A stretch of DNA of 33,547 bases from Lachnospiraceae bacterium UBA2860 (GCA_002350625.1 DEFE01000043.1:1-33547), one strand, 5' to 3'; positions 16,003-24,771 are shown, counted from the first letter of the stretch. Numbers and translations are program-made. Notes: generated from the letters alone by a model not told the origin.

Positions 16003-17492
16003 AGAAGAAAATAACAGAGACGACTTTTGTTATTACAGCCGTCATAGGCAGTTTCCTGATCATGCTGCTGGTGATGGTCAACACATTCAGCTCTTCGAAA
16101 CAGACTGTTTCCGCGACGAATGAAGCCGTTTCGGCGGTGAGCTCATTTTATCTCGAGGCGATGGCTGACCGCCGCGCGCAGACAATTTCAAATCTGATCA
16201 ACAGCACTTTTGATGAGATGGGGAAGGCGCTTGCTTTCATTGAAGAAGAGCATGTCGAGACACAGGACGATCTGCGGAGCATTATAGGAAAAGTCGAATC
16301 CCTGCTGTCACTGAATCGATTGGCGCTGGTGGATCAGGATGATATCGTCTATACGCGGTACACGACTTATACCGGCCGGACCAGGCACGAGTTTTTATCA
16401 GAAGAAGTAATGCAGGATCGCATGATCAGCACTGTCTATTTCTACGGCTCCTCGAAACAGCTGTGCCTTGCCATCCCGATCCCGGATTTCACGATCATGG
16501 GAAAGCCTATGAAAGCCTGCTTCGCGCAGATTGACATCAGGGATATTGTGAATCTTCTGGCTTTCGATTATCAGGGCAGCACATATTTCGGCCTGTATTC
16601 AAAAAACGGCGGCAATATCTCCGACACGGATCTGGGACCGGTCATTGCCGGACAGAATCTGTTTGATGCGTTAGAACCGTATCTCACGGAAGATATCTTA
16701 AGCATGCACCGCGACAATTTCGCAAATGGCGCAGAGGGAGACATCACATATGCTTCCGACGGCGTGGCGGAGACGCTTGCCTATTTCCCGATTCAGGGCA
16801 CGGACTGGGAGATCGTCGTCCTCATCCGCGAGAGCGTGATCAATGACCAGATCCGGGAGATCAGTGAGAAAAATCTCAGCTCCAGCAGAAAGCAGACGGC
16901 ATTTACGCTGATCGCCGCACTTGTGCTCGCTGTTGTTTTGCTGCTGGAGAGCAGAATGATCGCAAAGAGCAAGATCGAGGCGGAAAAGGAGACCAGCAAG
17001 ACCTTCAAGACAATGGCAAATACAGACGCCATGACAGGCGTAAGAAACAAGCATGCTTATGCGGAGCAGGAAGCCGCCTTAAATCAGCAGATCAAGGACC
17101 ATGAGATAGAGAAGCTCGGCGTCGTGGTCTGCGACATCAACGGCCTTAAAACCGTCAACGATACGCTGGGCCATGCGGAAGGAGACAAGCTGATTAAGGA
17201 AGCGTGCGCCCTGATCTGCAAGTATTTCTCTCACGGCGCTGTATTCAGGATTGGCGGAGATGAATTTGCCGTGCTGCTTAAGGGAGAAGGATATGACCTG
17301 ATGACGGAAGACATTGAGGCTTTCAACCGCAAGGCGGAAGCAAACATCGCAGAGGATGCGGTTGTCGTGTCGGTCGGATACGCAACACTTAATGCAGAGG
17401 ATCGTCAGGTGCGCGATGTGTTCGACAGAGCTGACCAGATGATGTATGAACGGAAAAAAGAGCTTAAGGAAATGGGCGCCAGGACCAGGTGA
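15999..17492 (+). CDS. Membrane dCache-like sensor with GGDEF diguanylate cyclase
   Basis: A 497-residue protein predicted to make c-di-GMP. An N-terminal membrane segment (about 8-28) is followed by an extracytoplasmic region of about 270 residues with dCache-like features (DRRAQTISNLINSTF helix, AYFPIQGTDWEIVVLI end), a second membrane segment (about 302-322) and a cytosolic GGDEF domain (about 335-490). The active-site motif RIGGDEF is intact (419-423), as are DINGLKTVNDTLGHAEGD and the C-terminal RADQMMYERKK. The RxxD inhibitory site upstream of GGDEF is missing (FSHG at that place), so product feedback through that site is unlikely. There is no EAL domain. It overlaps the binding-protein gene by 4 bases. 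Confidence 0.92.
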   Translation: MKKKITETTFVITAVIGSFLIMLLVMVNTFSSSKQTVSATNEAVSAVSSFYLEAMADRRAQTISNLINSTFDEMGKALAFIEEEHVETQDDLRSIIGKVESLLSLNRLALVDQDDIVYTRYTTYTGRTRHEFLSEEVMQDRMISTVYFYGSSKQLCLAIPIPDFTIMGKPMKACFAQIDIRDIVNLLAFDYQGSTYFGLYSKNGGNISDTDLGPVIAGQNLFDALEPYLTEDILSMHRDNFANGAEGDITYASDGVAETLAYFPIQGTDWEIVVLIRESVINDQIREISEKNLSSSRKQTAFTLIAALVLAVVLLLESRMIAKSKIEAEKETSKTFKTMANTDAMTGVRNKHAYAEQEAALNQQIKDHEIEKLGVVVCDINGLKTVNDTLGHAEGDKLIKEACALICKYFSHGAVFRIGGDEFAVLLKGEGYDLMTEDIEAFNRKAEANIAEDAVVVSVGYATLNAEDRQVRDVFDRADQMMYERKKELKEMGARTR

Positions 17493-17513
17493 ACGTGTTT
17501 CTTTACGTCAGGG

Positions 17514-17563
17514 AACGCAGGCATCGTTCAGATCTTCATGATCAGGGAATTGATGCCTGCGTT
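17514..17563. repeat. 12-base perfect inverted repeat at the convergent gene ends
   Basis: AACGCAGGCATC (17514-17525) and GATGCCTGCGTT (17552-17563) are perfect inverted copies with a 26-base loop. The right arm and loop encode the last codons of the minus-strand MATE gene, and its stop (17528-17530) is inside the loop. No T-run follows on either strand. It may stop or protect one or both converging transcripts. Confidence 0.6.
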
Positions 17564-19279
17564 ATTGTAATAATCGATATAGGAAGCGCTCTTTGCCACT
17601 ATCCTGAGACCGATGTTTTTGTCCGGCGTGTCGGGATTAAATAAGGCCATGTGATCACGGGGATCGAAAGCGCCGTAGGTGTCCATGATACTGATCGTGA
17701 GCTCGTCTTTATATACCACGCGGACGTCGATGTCGTTGTGCCGCATGTGAGAGATCCCGTGCTCAAGAAGATTGCCTGTCATCTCTTCCACGCACAGACC
17801 TGCCAGAAAAGCTTCCCGTTTTCCGGCGCCTCTTGCGCGGCAGAAATCAATGACCGACTGGGATATGGCGGATACCTGAGAGGATTCACGCACGGTGTAC
17901 TCCACATAGTCACCGGGACCTGCGCCGAAATCGTCAGGGAGCTTCAGCAGATCCGCCTGCGTGGGACGGAGCTTTCTTTTCATGACAAGGACAGAGATCA
18001 AGATGACCGCCAATGTCAGAAGATCGCCCCAGGTGTTGGCCAGCCAGGCCCCATTTGTGCCTGCGTACGGCACGGTGAGATATGCCAGGACACCGACCAT
18101 GGCGACTTCAAAAAAGGACAGGATGTTCACAAGCTTCATCCGGCTCTGTGCCTTTGAGGCGCCCATCAGGAGGTTGATAGCGAAGTTGACAGGGAAAAAG
18201 ATGAAACCCAGGACAAACATCTGCTGACCGATTTCCCGAATATTTCTGCCGGAATGAAAGAAGAATGCCGCCAGATGCCGGGAGCCTATGATGACAATGG
18301 CAAGAAGGATGACCATACAGCTCAGCCCGATGCGGAAGGCAGCCTGAAAGACATCGAGAAACCCTTCTCTGTCTTCTTCCCCGTAATATTGACTTGCAAG
18401 GACCAGATAAGCATTGACGCAGCCGCCAGAGACAATTCCGAGAATACTGCACATGGTTCCGAGCACGTTGGCGACAGCGATGCCCTCATAGCCGATATTT
18501 TCGGACAGGGCATAGTTCAGGAGACTGTTTTTTACCAGCATGCCGGCCGTAAACAAAAGAGCAGGCAGCCCGCGCATGACGGCAGCTGCGATGAGGCCGG
18601 GATCGAAGAATTTCCCGACAAAGTGAAGAGTCGCTTTCCGGTTCATATAGGACGGCAGGAGGATGAGGAGAGAGATCAGGCTGCTGAGCGCTGACGCAAA
18701 GCCGATGCCGAGAATGCCGAGCGGTCCGACGAGCAGGAGATCAAAGATAATGTTTGTGAGCACCATCACCGCCGCGCTCACGTAGGACCTTTTGATGCTG
18801 TTGTTATAGGAGGCCAGAGCGATCAGCAGCGCATCCAAAGCAGAGAAAAGGGGACAGGCAGCATATCCGGCGATGTAGTCTTCGAGCAGCTTACGGACGT
18901 CTCCTTTCGCGCCGAGTATTTCCGCCAGAGGAGCTCTGAAAAAGAAAAGGAATACCGAGAACATGAGGAAGACAGCTGCCAAAACGGCAAAGGCGCCGGT
19001 GAACAGGGACCTGACTCTGGCCTGCTGCCCGGAGCCGATGAGATTTCCGCTAAGAATCAGAGTGCCCGTGATGAGGACATAACACAGGCCGATGACGGGG
19101 CTCATCGGTGCGAAATAGCCGACGGCGGCAAGCGCAGTGGTGTCAAGCGCTGTGGTGATCACCATGTTGTCTATAATGCCGCATACATTTGTAGCGGCCA
19201 GAACAACGATATTAATTAAGGCAAGCCGCACCAGGGCCTTTCGTATGATTCTCTTTTTTGCCGTGCGATCGGTCTGCAT
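17528..19279 (-). CDS. MATE-family transporter fused to a C-terminal GHKL (RsbW-like) ATPase domain
   Basis: A 583-residue two-part protein. Residues 1 to about 440 form a MATE-type transporter with about twelve membrane segments (IIDNMVITTALDTTALAAVG, AGYAACPLFSALDALLIALA, LGFIFFPVNFAINLLMGASK). Residues about 448-583 form a cytosolic GHKL ATP-binding domain like anti-sigma/serine kinases: N-box FLAGLCVEEMTGNLLEHG, G1 box SIMDTYGAFDPRD, and KNIGLRIV. Both halves look intact and the reading frame is continuous, so it is not an assembly of two genes with a stop between. MATE proteins use Na+ or H+ gradients to export cationic compounds; what the ATPase part does here is unknown. AGAGGAT precedes the ATG. 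Its gene converges with the diguanylate cyclase gene. Confidence 0.88.
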   Translation of the reverse strand: MQTDRTAKKRIIRKALVRLALINIVVLAATNVCGIIDNMVITTALDTTALAAVGYFAPMSPVIGLCYVLITGTLILSGNLIGSGQQARVRSLFTGAFAVLAAVFLMFSVFLFFFRAPLAEILGAKGDVRKLLEDYIAGYAACPLFSALDALLIALASYNNSIKRSYVSAAVMVLTNIIFDLLLVGPLGILGIGFASALSSLISLLILLPSYMNRKATLHFVGKFFDPGLIAAAVMRGLPALLFTAGMLVKNSLLNYALSENIGYEGIAVANVLGTMCSILGIVSGGCVNAYLVLASQYYGEEDREGFLDVFQAAFRIGLSCMVILLAIVIIGSRHLAAFFFHSGRNIREIGQQMFVLGFIFFPVNFAINLLMGASKAQSRMKLVNILSFFEVAMVGVLAYLTVPYAGTNGAWLANTWGDLLTLAVILISVLVMKRKLRPTQADLLKLPDDFGAGPGDYVEYTVRESSQVSAISQSVIDFCRARGAGKREAFLAGLCVEEMTGNLLEHGISHMRHNDIDVRVVYKDELTISIMDTYGAFDPRDHMALFNPDTPDKNIGLRIVAKSASYIDYYNNAGINSLIMKI

Positions 19280-19352
19280 GTTATCCTCTTTCTTGTTTTC
19301 AGATACTTTGTCTGCCGTTCATTCAGTATATCATATTTTCCGGCCGGATTGT

Positions 19353-19386
19353 TTGACTTGCGCGTCACCCGGGATATATCTATACT
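19353..19386 (+). promoter_or_regulatory. Probable promoter of the hydrolase-isomerase-cyclase-NUDIX operon
   Basis: TTGACT (19353-19358) with TATATC (19375-19380) at 16 bases, or TTGCGC (19358-19363) with TATACT (19381-19386) at 17 bases. TGAC-N6-GTCA (19354-19367) overlaps and could be an operator. It lies 87 bases or more before the hydrolase ATG. Confidence 0.5.
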
Positions 19387-19472
19387 TACATTTATCCGGC
19401 ACACCACAAGAAACTGATGAAGACGCCGGACAGGCAGCGGGGCTATTACGGGACACGGCAGACGGAGCGCGC

Positions 19473-20321
19473 ATGACAGAGAATATAGAGATACAAACCG
19501 TTAGGACAGATCATTTTTCAATGGATTACTTCCGTTTTGGGCACGGAAAGGAGACGCTTGTGATCCTTCCGGGACTCAGCGTGCAGAGTGTCATGAATTC
19601 TGCGGATATCGTCGCAAATGCCTACAGAACGCTCACGGATGATTTCACCATATACGTGTTTGAGCGGCGGAACGAGCTGCCGGCGGCGTACACTGTTTTT
19701 CAAATGGCGTCAGATACGGCGGAGGTTATGAGGGCGCTGCATCTAAAGGAAACATGTATATTCGGGGCCTCCCAGGGGGGCATGATGGCGATGGCGATCG
19801 CCGCCCGGCATCCGGAGCTTGTGCGGAAGATGGCGCTCGGCTCTACGACGGCTTGCGTGACGGATGAGATCTACGGGACGATCGGAAGATGGGCCGCGCT
19901 TGCGAAGGCGCAGGACGTGGAGGCGCTTTATCAGGCTTTTGGCGAAGCGATCTATCCGAAGGAGACATACGAGCAGTACCGGAAGGCGCTGTCCATGCTG
20001 GCAAGAAACGTGACGAAGGAGGAGCTGGACCGTTTTGTCATTCTGGCGGAGTCGATGAAGGGCTTTGACATGACCGGCGCACTGGACAGGATCGCCTGCC
20101 CGGTCCTTGTCATCGGCGTAAAGAACGATCAGGTGGTGGGCGCCGGCGCGTCGCTTGAGATTGCCGGACGGCTGAAGAACCATCCCGGCTGCGAAATTTA
20201 TCTGTATGACGACTATGGACATGCGGCCTATGATCTGGCTCCGGATTACAAGGAGCGTCTGCTGCGTTTTTTCAAATCGCATCCGGACGGATCTGCGCCG
20301 GATCTGAACATCTGCTTATAG
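19473..20321 (+). CDS. Alpha/beta hydrolase
   Basis: A 282-residue cytosolic hydrolase. ETLVILPGLSVQS forms the oxyanion-hole strand, FGASQGGMMAMAIA carries the nucleophile Ser, VIGVKNDQVVG the acid, and DDYGHAAYD the His. The lid region (about 140-215) is helical. The fold covers esterases, lactonases and peptidases, and the substrate is not evident. GGAG precedes the ATG at 19473; a longer in-frame reading would run back across the divergent MATE gene and was rejected. The next gene starts 11 bases after its stop, so it heads a probable four-gene operon. Confidence 0.87.
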   Translation: MTENIEIQTVRTDHFSMDYFRFGHGKETLVILPGLSVQSVMNSADIVANAYRTLTDDFTIYVFERRNELPAAYTVFQMASDTAEVMRALHLKETCIFGASQGGMMAMAIAARHPELVRKMALGSTTACVTDEIYGTIGRWAALAKAQDVEALYQAFGEAIYPKETYEQYRKALSMLARNVTKEELDRFVILAESMKGFDMTGALDRIACPVLVIGVKNDQVVGAGASLEIAGRLKNHPGCEIYLYDDYGHAAYDLAPDYKERLLRFFKSHPDGSAPDLNICL

Positions 20322-20332
20322 AGAGGAAAAAG

Positions 20333-21100
20333 ATGAACGGGATTTTTCAGATACAACCGCAGTATGCACACCGCGAATCGTGGGCGTCTCTGGCGGACGC
20401 GTTCGGGCTCGGCTATGAGATCCTGGAGCTGTCTCTGACTCCCGCGCTGAATGAAAGCACGCTGTTTCGCGAAATCCGGGATTATTATGCGGGATCCGGC
20501 CGCGTGACGTCTGTCCACGGCGCTTTTATCGACGTGAATCCCGTGAGCGGCGACGCGGAGCTGCGCGCGCTGTCGCGCAGAAGGTGCGAAGAGAGCTGCG
20601 AGGCGGCTCTTTTCATGGGGGCGAAGAACGTGATCTTTCATTCCAGCTGCCTCAGCTTTATCCGGGGCAGTTATCTGGACGCATGGGCGGGCAGGAGCGC
20701 AGACTACTTCATGGATTTGGCTGAACGCTATGCGGGGTTGTCCCTGTTCATCGAGAACAGCCAGGATGTCGATCCGGAGCCGATCCGGGCGCTCATGGAC
20801 CGCGCGGACCACCCGCGGATCGGCGTGTGCCTGGACGCGGGACATGCCAATTATTCCAGAGCGCCGCTCACGCAGTGGTTTGATCTGCTCGGAGAGCGGA
20901 TCGGCTATATCCATCTGTCCGACAATCAGGGGCTGTTTGACGATCATGAGCCGCTCGGCACGGGAACGACGGACTGGGCAGCGGTTGACCGCTTCGTCCG
21001 CCGGGCGGGAAGAAAGATGTATTTCACATTTGAGACGGGAGATGCGGAAGGCGTGCGGGCCTCCCTCGCTTATATCCGGGAACACGGGCTTTTTATCTGA
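20333..21100 (+). CDS. Sugar phosphate isomerase/epimerase-like TIM-barrel protein
   Basis: A 255-residue protein of the xylose isomerase-like/AP endonuclease 2 TIM-barrel family. Metal-ligand segments are visible in order: VTSVHGAFIDVN, VIFHSSC, LFIENSQD, IGVCLDAGHANYS, IGYIHLSDNQG and FTFETGD. Members act as sugar epimerases or isomerases, inosose dehydratases or endonuclease IV; the small size and motifs favour a sugar or inositol-type substrate. A GAGAGGAAAAAG site precedes the ATG. It sits between the hydrolase (11 bases) and the cyclase (14 bases), suggesting that the operon modifies a small carbohydrate-like compound. Confidence 0.85.
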   Translation: MNGIFQIQPQYAHRESWASLADAFGLGYEILELSLTPALNESTLFREIRDYYAGSGRVTSVHGAFIDVNPVSGDAELRALSRRRCEESCEAALFMGAKNVIFHSSCLSFIRGSYLDAWAGRSADYFMDLAERYAGLSLFIENSQDVDPEPIRALMDRADHPRIGVCLDAGHANYSRAPLTQWFDLLGERIGYIHLSDNQGLFDDHEPLGTGTTDWAAVDRFVRRAGRKMYFTFETGDAEGVRASLAYIREHGLFI

Positions 21101-21114
21101 CGGAGGAATGAGAG

Positions 21115-22548
21115 ATGAAGAAATCAGAATCATTCATCGATGAACTGGCTTTGAAGACCAAAAGCACCGAAATGCTTAAGGAAATGGTAAACAGAATGAT
21201 AGAGGGAATCCTCGCGATCGGTCATGACGGGACCATTCTGTTTGCCAATCCCGCCGCCTCCGAAATGCTGGGAATTTCCCGCTCGCGTCTGATCGGGAAA
21301 AAGGTCGGCGCCCTGTTTCTGGACAATCCGATCAATGAAGATTTTGTGCAGTGTATCCTGGACGCCGTCGAGATAAAGAATCAGCCTGTGAGGACAGTTG
21401 TCCCCTTTAAGAGCAAAAGAGGAAAGAAGAGACACCTGCAGGTGGCGACATCTTATCTGGAGAACAGTGAGCTCGGCGTGGCTGTCAGCATGGTCCTTGA
21501 GGACGTGAGCGAGATCTTTGCACTCAGAGATTCCGTGAAAGCCATGAAGCAGATCAACGAGCTGAACAGGCAGCTGAAGAAACGCAACGATCTTCTCAGC
21601 CGGACCTTCGGCATGTTTTTATCCGACGAGATCGTCAGTACGCTTATTGATACGCCGGACGGCCTGACTCCCGGCGGCAAAAAGAAAAGCGTCGCGATGA
21701 TGATGAGTGATCTCAGAGGCTTTACTGCCATGAGCGAGCAGATGGACGCCGAGGACCTGATCCTTATGCTGAATCATTATCTCGGCGCCATGACCGTGAT
21801 CATTCAGAAGCACAGGGGCACCATCATCGAGTTTATCGGGGACGGCATACTGGCAGTTTTCGGCGCGCCGATCGACAGCGAGACATATGCCGACGACGCC
21901 GTGGCCACGGCACTGGAGATGCAGTCTGCCATGAAACGCATCAACCGGTGGAACGCGGAGAGAGGGTTTCCTCATCTGAAGATGGGAATCGGCCTCGACG
22001 CCGGAGAGGTCATCGTCGGCAACATCGGCTCCATGAAGCGGATGAAATACGGCGTCGTCGGAAATCATGTCAATCTGTGCGGCCGCATTGAGAGCTATAC
22101 GGTAGGCGGGCAGACGCTCATATCTCCGGACGTGCGGCAGCTCGTCAAAGCGAAGCTTGAGATCGCCGGCGAGATGACGGTGTTCCCGAAAGGCGCGGAA
22201 GGTGAGATTGTGCTTTCTCACGTGATCGGGATCGGCAAACCGTATGACATCCACGTGTCCACTGCGAGAGATGCGACAAAGAAGCTTGAGAAACCCGTGC
22301 CGGTCAGCTTCCGGGTCGTTGACGGCAAGCACACGCAGAACAAGCAGTATTTCGGCGGCATTACCGCCATCGGCCGCAACAGCGCCATCATGGAGACGCA
22401 GGCGGCGCTGAAGGAATTTGCGAATATTCAGGTGGAGGCGGGAGGCGATCTCTTCTGCAAAGTGACAGAAAGAAGCGGCGACGTCTGTACACTTGATTTC
22501 ACGGCCATTCCGTCGAGCTTTGATAAATGGATGAGGAGTCTTGTGTGA
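21115..22548 (+). CDS. PAS domain-linked class III nucleotide cyclase
   Basis: A 477-residue cytosolic protein. An N-terminal PAS domain (about 22-140; NRMIEGILAIGHDGTILFAN) and a coiled linker (about 140-165) lead to a class III cyclase domain (about 190-380). Metal-binding Asp199 (SDLRGFT) and Asp243 (FIGDGILAVFG) are present, as are Asn320 and Arg324 of VNLCGRIES. The substrate-selecting pair is Lys289 and Gly313 (KYGVVGNHVN); the usual Asp, Thr or Cys at the second position is missing, so ATP versus GTP use cannot be assigned. A C-terminal region of about 90 residues looks PilZ-like or unclassified. GGAGG precedes the ATG. The NUDIX gene overlaps its stop by 1 base. Confidence 0.88.
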   Translation: MKKSESFIDELALKTKSTEMLKEMVNRMIEGILAIGHDGTILFANPAASEMLGISRSRLIGKKVGALFLDNPINEDFVQCILDAVEIKNQPVRTVVPFKSKRGKKRHLQVATSYLENSELGVAVSMVLEDVSEIFALRDSVKAMKQINELNRQLKKRNDLLSRTFGMFLSDEIVSTLIDTPDGLTPGGKKKSVAMMMSDLRGFTAMSEQMDAEDLILMLNHYLGAMTVIIQKHRGTIIEFIGDGILAVFGAPIDSETYADDAVATALEMQSAMKRINRWNAERGFPHLKMGIGLDAGEVIVGNIGSMKRMKYGVVGNHVNLCGRIESYTVGGQTLISPDVRQLVKAKLEIAGEMTVFPKGAEGEIVLSHVIGIGKPYDIHVSTARDATKKLEKPVPVSFRVVDGKHTQNKQYFGGITAIGRNSAIMETQAALKEFANIQVEAGGDLFCKVTERSGDVCTLDFTAIPSSFDKWMRSLV

Positions 22549-23138
22549 TGACTGAAAGGAAGAAAGACGCAGCGGGTGCCTATAAACTGACACGCCTCGG
22601 CCGGAAGACGGCCTGTGAGGGATCCGCGCTGGATTTCATGCGGGATACGATGCGCCTCCCGGACGGGAGAGAAGAAATCTGGGATTTTGTCCACCACAAA
22701 AAAGGAGGCGGGGCCGCGGTGGTCCCGCTTCTTCCCGGCGGAAGGATTCTCATGATCCGCCAATATCGCCCCGCCATTGACAGAGAGACACTCGAGATCC
22801 CGGCGGGGGCCTGTGACAGAGAAGACAAAAACAGGGAGATGACCGCCTCGCGGGAGCTTCTGGAGGAGACCGGTTACCGCGCGGGCCGGATCAGACATCT
22901 CGTCACCATTGATACGGCGGTCGCCTACTGTGATGAGAGCACGGAGATCTATCTCGCGACGGATCTCAAAAGAGAGCGGGAGCAGGCGCTGGACGAGGCG
23001 GAAGAGATCAGGGTCACGGCCGTAGAGATCTCCGCCATTTTCGACCTGATGTCCCGCGGGGTGATCCGGGACGCGAAAACCGTCGCGGGAATCTGTGCGG
23101 CGGCGGTATATGCGCGCGATGAATTTTCTCTTCAATAA
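22548..23138 (+). CDS. NUDIX hydrolase, ADP-ribose pyrophosphatase-like
   Basis: A 196-residue NUDIX enzyme. The fold shows VVPLLPGGRILMIRQYRPAI, then LEIPAGACD and the core TASRELLEETGYRAG. The Nudix box is slightly off the GX5EX7REUXEEXGU pattern: there is one extra residue between PAG and RELLEE, and Asp or Glu replaces the usual first Glu. RQYRP and EIPAG before the box are typical of ADP-ribose pyrophosphatases. The ATG shares its A with the cyclase TGA (TGATG), and AGGAG lies 9 bases upstream, so translation is coupled to the cyclase. It could clean up a nucleotide product or act as housekeeping; the substrate is inferred. Confidence 0.87.
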   Translation: MTERKKDAAGAYKLTRLGRKTACEGSALDFMRDTMRLPDGREEIWDFVHHKKGGGAAVVPLLPGGRILMIRQYRPAIDRETLEIPAGACDREDKNREMTASRELLEETGYRAGRIRHLVTIDTAVAYCDESTEIYLATDLKREREQALDEAEEIRVTAVEISAIFDLMSRGVIRDAKTVAGICAAAVYARDEFSLQ

Positions 23139-23159
23139 AACGCCGGTTTGTGATATGAT
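23131..23159 (+). promoter_or_regulatory. Possible extended -10 promoter of the putP-like gene
   Basis: TGATATGAT (23151-23159) is an extended -10 element (TG-n-TATGAT). The -35 region at 17 bases, TTCAAT (23131-23136), is poor. It lies just after the NUDIX stop and 83 bases before the symporter ATG. Confidence 0.4.
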
Positions 23160-23241
23160 CGTTCAGGATGCGCTTTATCGTTGCACAGTTGGAACGTAGT
23201 GACGTGAGCGCAATATCGTGTTTTGAGGAGGGAAAAATAGT

Positions 23242-24771
23242 ATGACAGGATCTCAGATTACCATGTTGGTAGCGATGGTGGTTTATTTGTTCATCATGAT
23301 CGGCATCGGTATCAAAATGTCTCAGAAAAATGAGACGGTCGGCGACTTCTATCTCGGCGGCAGAAGGCTCGGCCCGTTTGTGACGGCCATGAGCGCGGAA
23401 GCGTCGGACATGAGCAGCTACCTCTTGATGGGACTTCCGGGCCTCGCTTACCTGAGCGGCGTCGCGGACGTCGGCTGGACAGTGATCGGACTTGCGGCAG
23501 GCACCTATCTCAACTGGCTCTTTGTCGCGAAACGGCTGCGGCGCTACACGGAGGCGACCGGCTCCATTACGCTTCCGGAATTCTTTTCGGACCGCTTCGG
23601 CGACAGGCAGCACATTCTGACACTGATCGCCGCGCTGGTCATCATCGTGTTCTTCGTGCCGTATACGGCTTCCGGCTTCGCGGCGTGCGGAAAGCTGTTT
23701 AATTCTCTGTTCGGCGTGGATTATCACGCGGCGATGATCGTCAGCGCGATCGTCATCATGTTCTATACGACCATGGGCGGCTTCCTCGCGGCCAGCACGA
23801 CAGACTTCATTCAGAGCATTATTATGTCCGTCGCGCTCATCATCATCCTGCTCTTCGGCGTGAGAATGGCGGGCGGCTTTGACGCCGTGATCGAAAACGC
23901 GCGGGCGCTGCCCGGCTACCTGAGCTTCTCGCAGACTTACAATGCGGCGGACGGCACATCTTCGCCCTATACCTTCCTCACGATCATTTCTACGCTCGCG
24001 TGGGGACTCGGGTATTTCGGCATGCCGCACATCCTGCTCCGCTTCATGGCGATTGAGGACGACAGCAAGGTTGCCCTTTCCCGCCGCGTGGCGAGCGTCT
24101 GGGTCGTGATCTCGATGTCCGCCGCCGTGCTGATCGGTATTGTGGGACTCGGCCTGTCGAAGGTCGGCGTCATCGAAACGCTGACTGGAAACAATTCCGA
24201 GACGATCATCGTCAAAATCTCGCAGTTCATGTCGACCTACGGCATTCCGGCCGCGCTTGTGGCAGGTATTGTTCTGTCGGGTATTCTTGCTTCAACGATG
24301 TCGACCGCGGACTCGCAGCTTCTTGCTGCTTCCTCTTCGGTCTCTAACGACATCCTCGTGAAGGTGTTCCATCTGAATGTCAGCCAGACGAGGCAGCTGG
24401 TGGTCTCCCGCGTGAGCCTGCTGCTCATCGCCGTGCTCGGCGTTGTTCTCGCGTGGAACTCCGACAGCTCGGTCTTCCAGATCGTCTCCTTTGCCTGGGC
24501 GGGCTTCGGCGGCGCCTTCGGACCGGTCGTGCTCCTCGCGCTGTTCTGGAAAAGATCGAACAAACAGGGCGCCATCGCAGGCATGCTCGCGGGCGGCATC
24601 ATGATCTTCGTCTGGAAATTTGCGGTGCGTCCGCTCGGCGGGGCCTTCAACATCTACGAGCTGCTGCCGGCTTTCGTGGTCGCTATTGTGATCAATATCG
24701 TCGTCTCGCTCGTGACGGCGCCGCCGGAAAAAGCGGTGACAGACGTTTACGACAAAGTGAAAGCGATGTAA
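23242..24771 (+). CDS. putP: Sodium/proline symporter (SSS family)
   Basis: A 509-residue membrane protein with about 13 segments, the usual size of PutP (about 500). Typical motifs: NETVGDFYLGGRRLGPFVTA, MSAEASDMSSYLLMGLPGLA (Na+ and proline-site region of segment 2), FVPYTASGFAACGKLFNSLF, and MSTADSQLLAASSSVSNDI (segment 8 Na+-site Ser/Thr). These match PutP better than other solute/sodium symporters. It imports proline with Na+ for nutrition, Stickland-type fermentation or osmoprotection. A GAGGAGGG site lies before the ATG. It is probably transcribed alone and is followed by a hairpin. Confidence 0.92.
   Translation: MTGSQITMLVAMVVYLFIMIGIGIKMSQKNETVGDFYLGGRRLGPFVTAMSAEASDMSSYLLMGLPGLAYLSGVADVGWTVIGLAAGTYLNWLFVAKRLRRYTEATGSITLPEFFSDRFGDRQHILTLIAALVIIVFFVPYTASGFAACGKLFNSLFGVDYHAAMIVSAIVIMFYTTMGGFLAASTTDFIQSIIMSVALIIILLFGVRMAGGFDAVIENARALPGYLSFSQTYNAADGTSSPYTFLTIISTLAWGLGYFGMPHILLRFMAIEDDSKVALSRRVASVWVVISMSAAVLIGIVGLGLSKVGVIETLTGNNSETIIVKISQFMSTYGIPAALVAGIVLSGILASTMSTADSQLLAASSSVSNDILVKVFHLNVSQTRQLVVSRVSLLLIAVLGVVLAWNSDSSVFQIVSFAWAGFGGAFGPVVLLALFWKRSNKQGAIAGMLAGGIMIFVWKFAVRPLGGAFNIYELLPAFVVAIVINIVVSLVTAPPEKAVTDVYDKVKAM

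Noticed and set aside
19137..19472. In-frame upstream extension of the alpha/beta hydrolase
   Set aside because: It runs across the start of the divergent MATE gene and its promoter region; the ATG at 19473 has a GGAG site and matches the expected start of the fold.
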